21,925 bases of DNA from a virus: positions 1 through 21,925 of IMG/VR virus record IMGVR_UViG_3300030450_003326, one strand, 5' to 3'. This document shows, in pieces, positions 1-7,708 of the stretch. Positions within the stretch are counted from its first letter, which is position 1. Every line of letters starts with the position of its first letter. A program made the translations under genes and the position numbers. The notes under the pieces are model-generated. The model did not search any database, was not told where the DNA came from, and worked only from the letters and a program-made list of their open reading frames with translations.

Positions 1-196
1 TGTTATTGGCAGGTGTATCTGCAATCGTTGAGATATATCTAAACCCTGGACGCCTAGACACTCCCCCTTGTCTGTGAACAAAGAAGTTTTCTAACTGGGC
101 AACACCTGTCTTATACTCTTTGATATCAGTACGAGCATCAAGTTTTGTACTCAACTCTCCACTTAAAAAAGCATTTTGTATTACCCTATATTTCAT
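1..196 (-). CDS. Tail tubular protein B-like / podovirus tail protein, N-terminal part (partial)
   Basis: Only the first 65 codons are in the window; the gene runs off the left edge. The ATG at 196 sits inside an ATGA overlap with the stop of the preceding gene, so translation is probably coupled. The N-terminus reads MKYRVIQNAFLSGELSTKLD, then an R-x-D...Y-x-x-G segment, then a GG-x-x-RRPG block near residues 50-58. This pattern, F-x-x-GE-x-S near the start followed by GG-x-x-RRPG, is the usual opening of tail tubular protein B-like (tail nozzle) and stabilisation proteins of podoviruses. The neighbouring tail tubular A-like gene supports the call. The exact family cannot be fixed from the fragment. 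Confidence 0.72.
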   Translation of the reverse strand, partial: MKYRVIQNAFLSGELSTKLDARTDIKEYKTGVAQLENFFVHRQGGVSRRPGFRYISTIADTPANN

Positions 197-762
197 AGCC
201 TAATCTCTACCCATGAATCGTCTATTAAGTCTGAGGGGGTGCCCTCTTGAGCGTCTAAACTTCTTGCGTTCTTCATGTGAAGTTCATATCTTTGGAGCAA
301 AGAATTTTGCAGGTTAACACTTTGTACCAAAGGATAAGCTAAGTCGGATGCAAGCCTTAATGCTAAAGCTTCTGCAAAGTATGAATCAAATTCTGCTGCC
401 GCAGTAACCTGGGCAATGTATTCGATATTAACTTCGGATGAGTCAGACAAAAGTTTTCTATCCGCCTCTACTCGCCATTTAATAGTCTTATCGTGTAAAG
501 AAATAATCCTTAGAACATCCGTTGGAATAGTGAACTCATAGTCATAATCGAACAGAGGTTTAACTCCAGTCGATGCGAGTGCCACTCTTTTGATTGCAAA
601 GTTCCAAGGATGTGAACGTAGGACTTCATCACGCAATTTAGAGTATTGCTCATTACAAAGCCTTGCCCTTTTATTCGTCTCGCTTAAGGAGTTAATCCTC
701 TCTGCCCCCAACTTAATAAGAGCAGAGTTACAGATAGTAACCTCTGTTGTTGTTAGTGGCAC
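193..762 (-). CDS. Tail tubular protein A-like (head-tail adaptor)
   Basis: This 189-aa protein resembles the T7 gp11-like tail tubular A / gatekeeper family. Members are about 190-200 aa, bind below the portal and connect it to the tail nozzle. The N-terminal half shows the family pattern: EVTICNSALIKLGAERI near residues 7-23, then A-R-L-C-N-E-Q-Y and an R-D-E-V-L-R-S-H-P-W-N-F-A block near residues 45-57. The start is a GTG at 762 with AGGAG six to seven bases upstream. An ATG five bases upstream is out of frame and hits a stop after four codons. The gene follows a terminator hairpin and overlaps the tail B-like gene by four bases. Confidence 0.75.
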   Translation of the reverse strand: MPLTTTEVTICNSALIKLGAERINSLSETNKRARLCNEQYSKLRDEVLRSHPWNFAIKRVALASTGVKPLFDYDYEFTIPTDVLRIISLHDKTIKWRVEADRKLLSDSSEVNIEYIAQVTAAAEFDSYFAEALALRLASDLAYPLVQSVNLQNSLLQRYELHMKNARSLDAQEGTPSDLIDDSWVEIRL

Positions 763-770
763 GACATACT

Positions 771-798
771 CCTAAAAAAGAAAGGGGCCGAAGCCCCT
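771..798 (-). terminator. Rho-independent terminator after the capsid/decoration genes
   Basis: Read leftward, a 6-bp stem AGGGGC / GCCCCT closes a UUCG tetraloop (783-798) and is followed by TTTCTTTTTT. It lies five bases past the stop of the 803-1255 gene. The U-tract runs straight into the AGGAG ribosome binding site of the next gene, so it probably reduces read-through from highly expressed head genes into the tail genes rather than ending the operon. Confidence 0.85.
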
Positions 799-802
799 AT
801 CA

Positions 803-1255
803 TTAATCAATTACGTAAAGAACTATTAACTTAATTGAATCCGCTGTAGTCGTTGCAACAGCATTATCTTTAATAGTCATTTGAACCGTAACTTCAGCCG
901 AAAACTTTTTAAGTCTACCGTCTAGAATACCTAATGAAGTAGAACCCGCACTAGAAGGGTTATACGCATCGAGGAATCCATCTGCATCTGCCGCTTCAAC
1001 AGCATCGTCTGAAGCAGTCCAACCGAGGTCAACTGTTCCTCCATCAAGAGCAGTAGTAACCATATGAATATCTATGATTCTAGCTCCCTTAGGAATTTTC
1101 ATAAAACTAATAGTATCGTTATTACCAACATCACCTGCGAAGGTATAATCATCGTAAGCAACGTGAACTCTTCCGTATTGCTCCCCTGCCGGAATCTTTT
1201 CCGAGGGGATATTCACAAACTGTTTTGTATAATTCGTACTGTAATATGCAGCCAT
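803..1255 (-). CDS. Probable head decoration/stabilisation protein
   Basis: This 150-aa protein has no recognisable catalytic motif. It is rich in Ala, Thr, Asp and Val and looks like a beta-rich structural protein, with several stretches such as GARIIDIHMV and SIKLIVLYVID that would form strands. It lies 11 bases downstream of the major capsid gene and has a nearly identical leader (GGGGGTAAATC before ATG, against GGGAGTAAATC for the capsid gene), suggesting similarly high expression. In phages of this type the gene after the major capsid protein often encodes a decoration or stabilisation protein. The function is inferred from position, size and composition only. Confidence 0.55.
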   Translation of the reverse strand: MAAYYSTNYTKQFVNIPSEKIPAGEQYGRVHVAYDDYTFAGDVGNNDTISFMKIPKGARIIDIHMVTTALDGGTVDLGWTASDDAVEAADADGFLDAYNPSSAGSTSLGILDGRLKKFSAEVTVQMTIKDNAVATTTADSIKLIVLYVID

Positions 1256-1266
1256 GATTTACCCCC

Positions 1267-2214
1267 TTACGATTCAGCACATAGGATTTCTACGACTTTA
1301 TTCTCTTCCATCCTAGTAGCTCCAATACCCATACTAGCGTACACTTGTGTACTGTATGACTTATCGGCTCTCTCGGAAACCTTTCCTTGGATGTCTTTAG
1401 CAGTTGCAAGCAATAGCCCATCTTGCGCCCAAGCAAAACATCTTCTAGCACTCGCAACAAAAGTTTCGCCTTCGCCCGTAACAAACTTACCTGTATTCTT
1501 ATCCCAGTCACCGCTTGTCCCCGACGTAGTTGCAAGCCTTTCTGTTCTGATAAATTTGAATCCTAAGAAGGTATCAATCTCACCTTGAACCAAAGCTTTA
1601 ACTGTGTTGAAGTCTGAACTTGTAACTGCTGTCTCACTTAGAAGACTCATAAGCTGAGAAGAACCAAGAGCAAGAAATCTTGGAATTGATTCATCAACAT
1701 CAGCGGCATCTAGCTTTTCTTTGGCCAGTCTTAGAGTAGCCACGTTTAGGTTAACACCATCTGTATCAGTACCGTCAAAGGCACCGATCTTATTCGCAAG
1801 AGCGAGAGTAACAGACGTTGCTCCTTCTTCCCCACCATAAGCTGTACCTAGAGCTTGTTCGATAATCACATCATCTTTAGCTCTACCCAATGCCCACATA
1901 GCTGCTTGAGCATAATCAGACGTTGGATCAATCAACATTCTAAGTTTATCGGCATCATCAATAAGATCCGCCCATTCATAATCTGTTAGTGTGACTCTAC
2001 GTCTACTATGTGCAGAATCAATCTGTGGCGTATCCGCGTGACGTGAAGTTCTCTTCACCGCAGTTGCCGCCCCTATTCTATCGTAAAAAGCACTCTTCCC
2101 AGTCTGCGACTCGTTCCTAACAGCAGATGCAAGTCTGGAACCTTTTTGCTGGGAGAGGTGAAAAACATTTGATGAAAACTGTTTCACAAACGCTGTAGTA
2201 ATTTCACTACTCAT
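1267..2214 (-). CDS. Major capsid protein
   Basis: This 315-aa protein fits the phage major capsid protein type of many podoviruses (Phage_capsid_2-like, HK97 fold). It starts MSSEITTAFVKQFSSNVFHL, then has a QQKGSRLASAVR and S-A-F-Y-D-R-I-G segment and a conserved-looking H-A-D-T-P stretch near residues 59-63. A DYEWADLIDDADKLRMLIDP region follows, and the C-terminal part contains FLGFKFI and R-R-C-F-A-W-A-Q-D-G-L-L-L-A. It lies between the scaffold and decoration genes, the normal order. The start has AGGGAG six bases upstream of the ATG. I see no sign of a slippage-derived longer form, but this was not tested. Confidence 0.85.
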   Translation of the reverse strand: MSSEITTAFVKQFSSNVFHLSQQKGSRLASAVRNESQTGKSAFYDRIGAATAVKRTSRHADTPQIDSAHSRRRVTLTDYEWADLIDDADKLRMLIDPTSDYAQAAMWALGRAKDDVIIEQALGTAYGGEEGATSVTLALANKIGAFDGTDTDGVNLNVATLRLAKEKLDAADVDESIPRFLALGSSQLMSLLSETAVTSSDFNTVKALVQGEIDTFLGFKFIRTERLATTSGTSGDWDKNTGKFVTGEGETFVASARRCFAWAQDGLLLATAKDIQGKVSERADKSYSTQVYASMGIGATRMEENKVVEILCAES

Positions 2215-2219
2215 GATTT

Positions 2220-2245
2220 ACTCCCTATATTAAGTTAACGTATTC
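2220..2245 (-). promoter_or_regulatory. Possible phage-type promoter in the major capsid leader
   Basis: On the minus strand, AATACG (2244-2239), nine bases, then TATAGGGAG (2229-2221) lie just upstream of the capsid ATG. The T7 RNA polymerase consensus has AATACG, six bases, TATAGGGAGA, so the two outer blocks match but the spacer is three bases longer. The GGGAG also serves as ribosome binding site, which could explain part of the match. No phage RNA polymerase gene is in the window. Confidence 0.3.
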
Positions 2246-2366
2246 GGTTCCTATGGTTGGATTGCCTCATGATTATGAGATCCGATGGTTGGTATCGCTG
2301 CTAGGATCTATAAAAGACTACCCCATACCTGACATTTTCCATATTCCCAAATTAAATTTTAATGCC

Positions 2367-3182
2367 CTATCCCTTATATGTAAACAATCTTTGCATATCT
2401 TCCAAAGCTTTTTGGTGATTCGGATGATTTTTGTCAAAATAAGGGTGCTTAGGATTCGCCATTATCTCATTTATTTCTGCCTGAGCCTGCTGTGGAGTTC
2501 GACCATAAGACCCACTATCTGCCTGGCCCTTGAAATTATCATCTGATAATGTCTCGCCTATCTTAGAAAATACTTTAATCAAAGATGGATCATTACCAAT
2601 ACCCGTACTATCTAAATATTCTCTAAGATTATCGTCTCCAAAATGTTGGACAGCTGCCTGAGCCGCCCTAACTCTAGCATCGTATGAAGATCCCCAGTCC
2701 GTTTTTAATGTTCTGATACTAGATTCAATAGTATCCTGCTGCTCTCTATCCTGAGAATCTAATTCATTCTTTGCTTTATCCAAGTACCAATTAAACATTT
2801 CCTGCGCTTGACTTGGTAGAACACCGGCTTTATGAGACGCTTTTTTATAGTCCTCAAAAAATTCGTCATCGACTTCTTCGCCTTTTGATGTGATATCATA
2901 ATCATTTACCTCTTGTGGTAACCCTGCCTTATGAAAAAATTGCCTCCATTCATCAGGCTCTGCATACTTACCAGGGACTACAACCTTATCTGAACCCAAC
3001 ATCTTTTGAGAGTGGACATAGCTCTTTGCCAATCCGTCTACATTTTGTATCGGCTTTAGAGATGGATCATCACGAATATCCTCTGGCAGTGAGGCTCTCC
3101 AATCATTTGATACGCTCTCGGTTTCTGGTTCGGGTGCTGATTCTTGAACAGGTTCTTCAGTATTAGTCAACGTACTCATCAT
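2367..3182 (-). CDS. Capsid assembly scaffolding protein
   Basis: This 271-aa, strongly acidic and Gln-rich protein lies directly upstream of the major capsid gene, where podovirus scaffolds sit. Residues 1-27 are dominated by E, P, S and T. A D-W-R-A-S-L-P-E-D-I-R segment follows (about 27-37), then a Y-V-H-S-Q-K-M-L-G stretch; both are common near the N-terminus of phage scaffold-type proteins. The remainder is predicted helical, with a Q-A-Q-E-M-F-N-W-Y region and a C-terminal A-x-x-E-I-x-x-I-M-A-N-P-x-H-P-Y repeat-like end. Scaffolds guide shell assembly and leave before DNA packaging. Two adjacent ATGs (3182 and 3179) follow GGAG; it overlaps the upstream gene by 20 bases. Confidence 0.8.
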   Translation of the reverse strand: MMSTLTNTEEPVQESAPEPETESVSNDWRASLPEDIRDDPSLKPIQNVDGLAKSYVHSQKMLGSDKVVVPGKYAEPDEWRQFFHKAGLPQEVNDYDITSKGEEVDDEFFEDYKKASHKAGVLPSQAQEMFNWYLDKAKNELDSQDREQQDTIESSIRTLKTDWGSSYDARVRAAQAAVQHFGDDNLREYLDSTGIGNDPSLIKVFSKIGETLSDDNFKGQADSGSYGRTPQQAQAEINEIMANPKHPYFDKNHPNHQKALEDMQRLFTYKG

Positions 3183-3435
3183 CTGTCTCCATTCCTTTTT
3201 GAATTTGTATATTCAGTTTATCAATATCTATTTTTAAAATGGACATTATCCGAAGGATAGAATTTCTCGCCCCCTCTCGTAATGCCATCTCATTAATATT
3301 TGAAGTGTAGGTTGGAGACAATACATAATTGTTCTTCATCAAATCATACAGGACTCTCTGTCCTTGTTCTGAATTGAATACTGCCTTGTAGTCGATAGCA
3401 ATATCGACATGTTTCTGCGCTTTCTTTTTTGGCAA
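3163..3435 (-). CDS. Small Bbp19-like structural-region protein
   Basis: This 90-aa protein lies between portal and scaffold. It has a pattern I associate with Bbp19-type proteins of podoviruses: Y-K-x-V-F-x-S-E-Q-G-x-R-V-L-Y-D-L-M near residues 16-33, then A-L-R-E-G-A-R-N-S-I-L-R-I-M-x-I-L in the second half. The role of this family is not known to me beyond its position in head operons. It starts with a TTG at 3435, with AGGAG seven bases upstream; that AGGAG overlaps the stop of the portal gene. The N-terminus MPKKKAQKH is basic. Family assignment is from memory of the pattern. Confidence 0.6.
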   Translation of the reverse strand: MPKKKAQKHVDIAIDYKAVFNSEQGQRVLYDLMKNNYVLSPTYTSNINEMALREGARNSILRIMSILKIDIDKLNIQIQKGMETDDEYVD

Positions 3436-3444
3436 GTTAAACTC

Positions 3445-5073
3445 CTATACTGCTACTTCTTCAGGCGGAACCGCCTCTTGCATCATCTTCATTGCTGGTG
3501 TAGATTTCTGAACTACTTCGCTTTCATGCTGTTCCTGTTGCATTTGTTGTGCCATGGCCATCTGTTCTTGTCTAGCCATTCTTTGCTGAATCACTTCTTG
3601 TAATGGATTCAGAACTTCCTCTGGTAATCCATACGCTCTAGAAACATATCTTAGCAATTGATCCCCATTAAGATTATCTAGCATCTCTGGCTTAGATTGA
3701 AACAACGGACCAATAATTTCAAAGACCCTCATAAAACTTTGGGCATCTGCGGATCTCTGAGCTTTAGCAATCTGTGAAGAGTATCTTACTTGAAGCATGA
3801 CTTCAGCAAGCACTGGAGGAGCAGGAGGAAATAACTTCTTCCTTACCATGATATTGAATAGCCTATCAATGAGAGGACGTAAGAGTTCAAACTGTTGACG
3901 CCCTAGTATAGGTCCGAGAAGTCTGAGCTTCTCTTCTGTTCTCTGTGAGACTTCAGTTGCAGTCATCTGTGGACCGGACCCCAGTTGAAGCTGATCAATG
4001 AAGAATGCTTCACGTATCCTCATCCGAATCTGCTCCATCATCTGGAATCCAAAGTCCACACGACTACCTGTTTGTAAAGGCTCAATCTTATCTGCCGATC
4101 CTGCACGATAATAATTTATCCCACCAGGCGCAGTCTTAATAGGCAGTAGTATGCCATCATCCGGCATCATTAACGGGGGATCTACTGTCTTTTGAGCCGA
4201 TCGTATAGTAGTCTTCATGACTTGATTAATCATCTTAATGTCTGCAAGTGCTTTCATTGCTGGACTTCTGCCATATACTTCACCGGCTATCTTAGTCCAC
4301 CGAGGCACCAAATAAGGAAATTCTTTAAACCCACTGTACGATATTATTTTTCTCTTCTCTTTTAATACATAGATAGAACGGAATGCGAACCCTTTACCTT
4401 TTAGTTTAGGCCCATCATACTTATCCGTTAGAGGCTCAACCGCATGGATAATCTCATATTGATCAGCTCTATCATGAAGCTTGCCTTCTATTTGTTGTTT
4501 CATATCTTCTGTTAAAGCTTCTTCCCCAAACTCTTGCTGTATCTGTCTAGCAGTCCAAGAGAAGCTTCTATACACTGTATCTATACTACCCTTATTATTC
4601 TGGTCTACATAAGCTTCATATATCGGACGAGATTGAAAACGTATAACCTCTTCATCGTCTTCTTCCATCCTCATACAAGAAGTTCCAAACGATCCTAGAT
4701 CCAAATAAACTTCGTGGATCTCTGTCTGGAAATTAGAATTATTTAAAATCTTATGCATCTGCCGAACGGCAGTCTGAAGCCAGAGACGAACGTCATCGTC
4801 TTGATCAGTAACCTCATCACCAGTTGTAAGCTCAAACCACTGAGTGCTAGGATTTGTGAGCATACCATGCAAAGCAGAAGCAAGCAGTTCGTTAGCATGG
4901 ATTCCAGTTGAATCGAAAATTTTATTGTATTTCTTTTCACCATGTATCCTCGTACTATAGATATCATCTTTACGTGGCAGAACATAATCAGCCAGCTCTT
5001 GCCAGTGATTCTCCCAGTTGATTCTATTGTTCTTAAGCTGTTCGAATCGTCTAATTATTTGTTCTGCTGCCAT
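3445..5073 (-). CDS. Head-tail connector (portal) protein
   Basis: This 542-aa protein matches the podovirus head-tail connector family in length and pattern. The N-terminus has R-x-x-x-W-x-x-x-x-x-x-L-A-D-Y-V-L-P-R-K, followed by I-F-D-S-T-G-I-H-A-N-E-L-L-A-S-A-L-H-G-M-L-T-N-P near residues 50-75 and a Y-G-R-S-P-A-M-K-A-L-A-D-I segment near residue 270. A Gln/Met-rich C-terminal tail follows. Portals form the dodecameric ring at the packaging vertex, receive DNA from the terminase and hold the tail. The start at 5073 is one base past the preceding stop, and its AGGA lies in that gene's last codons, suggesting coupled translation. Confidence 0.9.
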   Translation of the reverse strand: MAAEQIIRRFEQLKNNRINWENHWQELADYVLPRKDDIYSTRIHGEKKYNKIFDSTGIHANELLASALHGMLTNPSTQWFELTTGDEVTDQDDDVRLWLQTAVRQMHKILNNSNFQTEIHEVYLDLGSFGTSCMRMEEDDEEVIRFQSRPIYEAYVDQNNKGSIDTVYRSFSWTARQIQQEFGEEALTEDMKQQIEGKLHDRADQYEIIHAVEPLTDKYDGPKLKGKGFAFRSIYVLKEKRKIISYSGFKEFPYLVPRWTKIAGEVYGRSPAMKALADIKMINQVMKTTIRSAQKTVDPPLMMPDDGILLPIKTAPGGINYYRAGSADKIEPLQTGSRVDFGFQMMEQIRMRIREAFFIDQLQLGSGPQMTATEVSQRTEEKLRLLGPILGRQQFELLRPLIDRLFNIMVRKKLFPPAPPVLAEVMLQVRYSSQIAKAQRSADAQSFMRVFEIIGPLFQSKPEMLDNLNGDQLLRYVSRAYGLPEEVLNPLQEVIQQRMARQEQMAMAQQMQQEQHESEVVQKSTPAMKMMQEAVPPEEVAV

Positions 5074-5074
5074 T

Positions 5075-5563
5075 TCAATATCCTGTTGTTAACATTGTGG
5101 CCCGTCGTCCTGGTGCCCTAGTTTTCATCGCGGCTTCGCTTTTCCGCTTGGCAAAGATCCCTAATACTCTATCTATTTGTTTCTGGCCTTCCGCTTGGCT
5201 ATCGAAGCCAACAAACCCTGTTCCTGCTTGAGCCAAAGTCTTTTCTCTACCTGCGCCTCTATAGTGACGGGTTTCTCCTGTTCTCCTTTTAAAAAATAAG
5301 AAGTTAGAGTATATGGGAGTTGTCTTAAACTTTTCCACTGCTTCATTAACAAAGCCGTACTCTGGCCTTTTAAGATCATCCTTACCAAGCGTTTTTAAGC
5401 TACTACCTTTTCCAAGAAGAGACTTCCACTGATCCGATTTAAATCCATAATATCTATTAAGTGAACCATGCATCTTCCCTCGTATCTGAGTGGAACCAAA
5501 AAATCCAGACCAATCCTGCGGCCTCCAAGTATCTATGCTATCTCCTGACGGACTACTAGTCAT
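5075..5563 (-). CDS. Unknown protein with GRR-type C-terminal tail, between terminase and portal
   Basis: This 162-aa basic protein has no enzyme motif I recognise. It ends in KTRAPGRRATMLTTGY. Tails of the form GRR-x-T-x-L-T-G occur in small virion-region proteins of many podoviruses, so the last 15 residues may be a conserved module. The central part has an F-K-T-T-P-I-Y-S-N-F-L-F-F segment and Gly/Arg-rich stretches. The start has a strong AGGAGGAGCA before the ATG, overlapping the TAG of the large terminase gene. By position it could be a minor virion or ejection-related protein; the sequence does not settle this. Confidence 0.6.
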   Translation of the reverse strand: MTSSPSGDSIDTWRPQDWSGFFGSTQIRGKMHGSLNRYYGFKSDQWKSLLGKGSSLKTLGKDDLKRPEYGFVNEAVEKFKTTPIYSNFLFFKRRTGETRHYRGAGREKTLAQAGTGFVGFDSQAEGQKQIDRVLGIFAKRKSEAAMKTRAPGRRATMLTTGY

Positions 5564-5571
5564 TGCTCCTC

Positions 5572-6879
5572 CTAAGTAAAGTAATCATACTCATCCAAAG
5601 ATTTCCTTGGAAGTTCTTTTTTATTAGTCCTCTGTGCTTCAGATTTTGATCCCATGGCCAAATACCTGAAAGCATCCGAACCATGGGATGCCCAGTCATG
5701 ACGAGGCTTAGCTAAGAATAATTGATTTTTAGAATCCCATTTCCGTTGGTAATTCCTTAAAGCATTTATTCCGCGTTCACACTTTACCTTATCAAACCAG
5801 CACTTAGGAAGCAACATCCTTACGGCATGGATTCCATCCTCCAAACCCCATCTTGGAAGTACGTATAACTGTCGCAAACCAAGCGAACGTAACGTTTCTT
5901 CCCTACTCTTGCCAGTACCCAGTTCTCTTGCTCTCGCATCGTGAGGGAGAGTGTGTTCTCTATAAATGTATGGCTTCTTCTTAAGTTTGCGTACAAAAAA
6001 ATCCAACCCTTGACCACCTTCTTCTAGGTAATCTATCAGTCTAAATTCCTGTCCTACCGTCTGACAAAACCATATTGCCGTTGTATCCCCTATACCAAGA
6101 TCCCAAAAAGTATCCACAGGAACATTAGGATCATAAGGTACGTTGCATATTCGTCCATCTTTCTCCGCCTTATCGAGTAACTTACCATAGTAAGATCCGA
6201 CGAGGGCGGCTGTAAAACTACATTCAAATTCCTGATCGTATTCCTCTTCTGTCATTTCCCTCTGAGCAGCTTCCAACTCAGAGTCGGGAAGTACCTTTGT
6301 CTCTGAAGCTCTAAACATACAGACATACCAGTCCTTGTATTGTTGGGCTTGACTATAGAGATTGTAAAAATGATTTTGGCCTTTAGGCGTCCCGATAAAA
6401 ATCGCCCAGCCTTGACGGTCAGACAGTGCAGGTCTAATAACTTGCGTCCAAATCGTAGGGTCCATTTCTGCGTATTCGTCCAGTACAACGCCATCTAGAT
6501 ATATCCCCCTAACGCTACCAGGATTCTCGGCACCCAATAACATTATCCTTAATTTATCTTGCTTATTAGGCCTTGGAATGTCCACTCTAAGATCGGCTTC
6601 GTTGGCCTTAGCTCCAGGGATTTCTCTAGTAAAATCCTTAACATATTCCCAAGCAACTCTCTTTGCCTGACCATATGTCGGGGCGATATAAGCATACTGA
6701 GGACTTTTGTTATTGTTCCTCAATGCCCTATCTACCATCTCGTTAATTGATAAAACTGTTTTGCCAAATCTTCTGTGTAGAACTAGAACGTTGAACCTCT
6801 GCAAGCTTCTATGTATCTCTGCTTGCAATGGCCTCGGGGTGTAGCCTGTCGATACTTTCTTGACTTTGCTTACTGCCAT
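5572..6879 (-). CDS. terL: Terminase large subunit (packaging ATPase/nuclease)
   Basis: This protein pumps DNA into the prohead through the portal and cuts it. Counting from the chosen ATG at 6879 (435 aa), the ATPase shows a Walker A variant HRRFGKT at 35-41, Walker B VVLDEYAEM with D134 and E135, and an IFIGTPKG coupling-type motif at 160-167. The RNase H-like nuclease shows WDLGIGDTTA with D260, HDA with D314 and a final SHGSDAFRY with D402. I chose ATG 6879 because AGAAGG lies four bases upstream; an in-frame TTG at 6903 and ATG at 6897 lack one. Neighbours are terS and portal. Confidence 0.93.
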   Translation of the reverse strand: MAVSKVKKVSTGYTPRPLQAEIHRSLQRFNVLVLHRRFGKTVLSINEMVDRALRNNNKSPQYAYIAPTYGQAKRVAWEYVKDFTREIPGAKANEADLRVDIPRPNKQDKLRIMLLGAENPGSVRGIYLDGVVLDEYAEMDPTIWTQVIRPALSDRQGWAIFIGTPKGQNHFYNLYSQAQQYKDWYVCMFRASETKVLPDSELEAAQREMTEEEYDQEFECSFTAALVGSYYGKLLDKAEKDGRICNVPYDPNVPVDTFWDLGIGDTTAIWFCQTVGQEFRLIDYLEEGGQGLDFFVRKLKKKPYIYREHTLPHDARARELGTGKSREETLRSLGLRQLYVLPRWGLEDGIHAVRMLLPKCWFDKVKCERGINALRNYQRKWDSKNQLFLAKPRHDWASHGSDAFRYLAMGSKSEAQRTNKKELPRKSLDEYDYFT

Positions 6880-6948
6880 AGTACCTTCTTTCCGCATACG
6901 CAACGGTACTTAAGAGGGAGATGAAATGATTGGGTAAACTCTTGTTTC

Positions 6949-7140
6949 TTAATGTGTACTCCTATCTTGCATAGATACTTCCTTGAATACCAATACACCT
7001 TTTGTTGTGTAATGGCTATGAATTGCAAGCACATTCTTACCCTCCTCATCTTCTATATTGATAAACTCTGGAGAGTCTTCATCTGGCGGCATAAACAACA
7101 GTTCATATATCTGCGCTGTCCCCTTTCTCTTCTCCATCAT
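6949..7140 (-). CDS. Small hypothetical protein between terS and terL
   Basis: This 63-aa reading frame starts at the double ATG 7140/7137, inside the 3' end of the small terminase gene (38-base overlap). It has no clear ribosome binding site, so the start is uncertain. The protein looks natural: I-N-I-E-D-E-E-G-K-N-V-L-A-I-H-S-H-Y near the middle and G-V-L-V-F-K-E-V near the end suggest a small beta-rich fold. It fills an otherwise empty stretch in a tightly packed operon. I do not recognise the family. Confidence 0.5.
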   Translation of the reverse strand: MMEKRKGTAQIYELLFMPPDEDSPEFINIEDEEGKNVLAIHSHYTTKGVLVFKEVSMQDRSTH

Positions 7141-7708
7141 TATCACTATGACTTGGTTCTTCAACTTCCATCTCCACTTCTTTAGTGGCCAACTCTCCAT
7201 CTATGCTTTCATCTTCTTCTCTCTTAATTCCAGTATCCACTACAATCTGTAACGGTGCGTTGGCATCTCCGGTTATCTTAGTCTGATTACCATACTCCTG
7301 AGGGTTCGCCTTCTCAGCTCCCCACTTGTAAAGATCCGCCTTTAACTTTAACGCCGGAACTTCCTCTTTGGAAATACTCTCATTGTTTGCCACCGACATT
7401 ACCTTGTCGTGATAGTAATCGCCTCTATCGCGTCTAGCGAGCCTGAGGTCTTCTGCAAAGTCTGGGTAATGGTTACGCCAGTAATATATGGTTTGGACGC
7501 TATTAAGCCCTATTTCCTCAACGACCTCGGCGTATGTCTTGCCGTTCCTGACTAGGTGACATATCTGTTCGGAGATACCAATGTTATATTTCGGATGGAT
7601 TAAAGGCTTTACCCACTTGCCAGATTCACCAACTGTGTCGCCTGTATCAATATCAACGACCTTCAAAGTCCCGTTAACTAGCTGATAGATATTCTGATCA
7701 TCTTCCAT
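7103..7708 (-). CDS. terS: Terminase small subunit (DNA recognition)
   Basis: This 201-aa protein has a helix-turn-helix region at about residues 44-80, containing ISEQICHLVRNGKTYAEVVE and then a recognition-like I-G-L-N-S-V-Q-T-I-Y-Y-W. A helical A-R-R-D-R-G-D-Y-Y-H-D-K-V segment follows, then K-L-K-A-D-L-Y-K-W-G-A-E-K-A-N-P-Q-E-Y-G-N-Q-T-K, an ending typical of small terminases. The last 45 residues are very acidic. Small terminases bind the packaging site and hand DNA to the large subunit encoded downstream. The ATG at 7708 forms TAATG with the upstream stop and has AGGA about nine bases before it; a TTG at 7729 is the alternative. Confidence 0.8.
   Translation of the reverse strand: MEDDQNIYQLVNGTLKVVDIDTGDTVGESGKWVKPLIHPKYNIGISEQICHLVRNGKTYAEVVEEIGLNSVQTIYYWRNHYPDFAEDLRLARRDRGDYYHDKVMSVANNESISKEEVPALKLKADLYKWGAEKANPQEYGNQTKITGDANAPLQIVVDTGIKREEDESIDGELATKEVEMEVEEPSHSDNDGEEKGDSADI

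Noticed and set aside
1064-1588. A 174-codon frame antisense to the decoration and capsid genes
   Set aside because: It covers parts of two clear structural genes and shows no motif or start signal.
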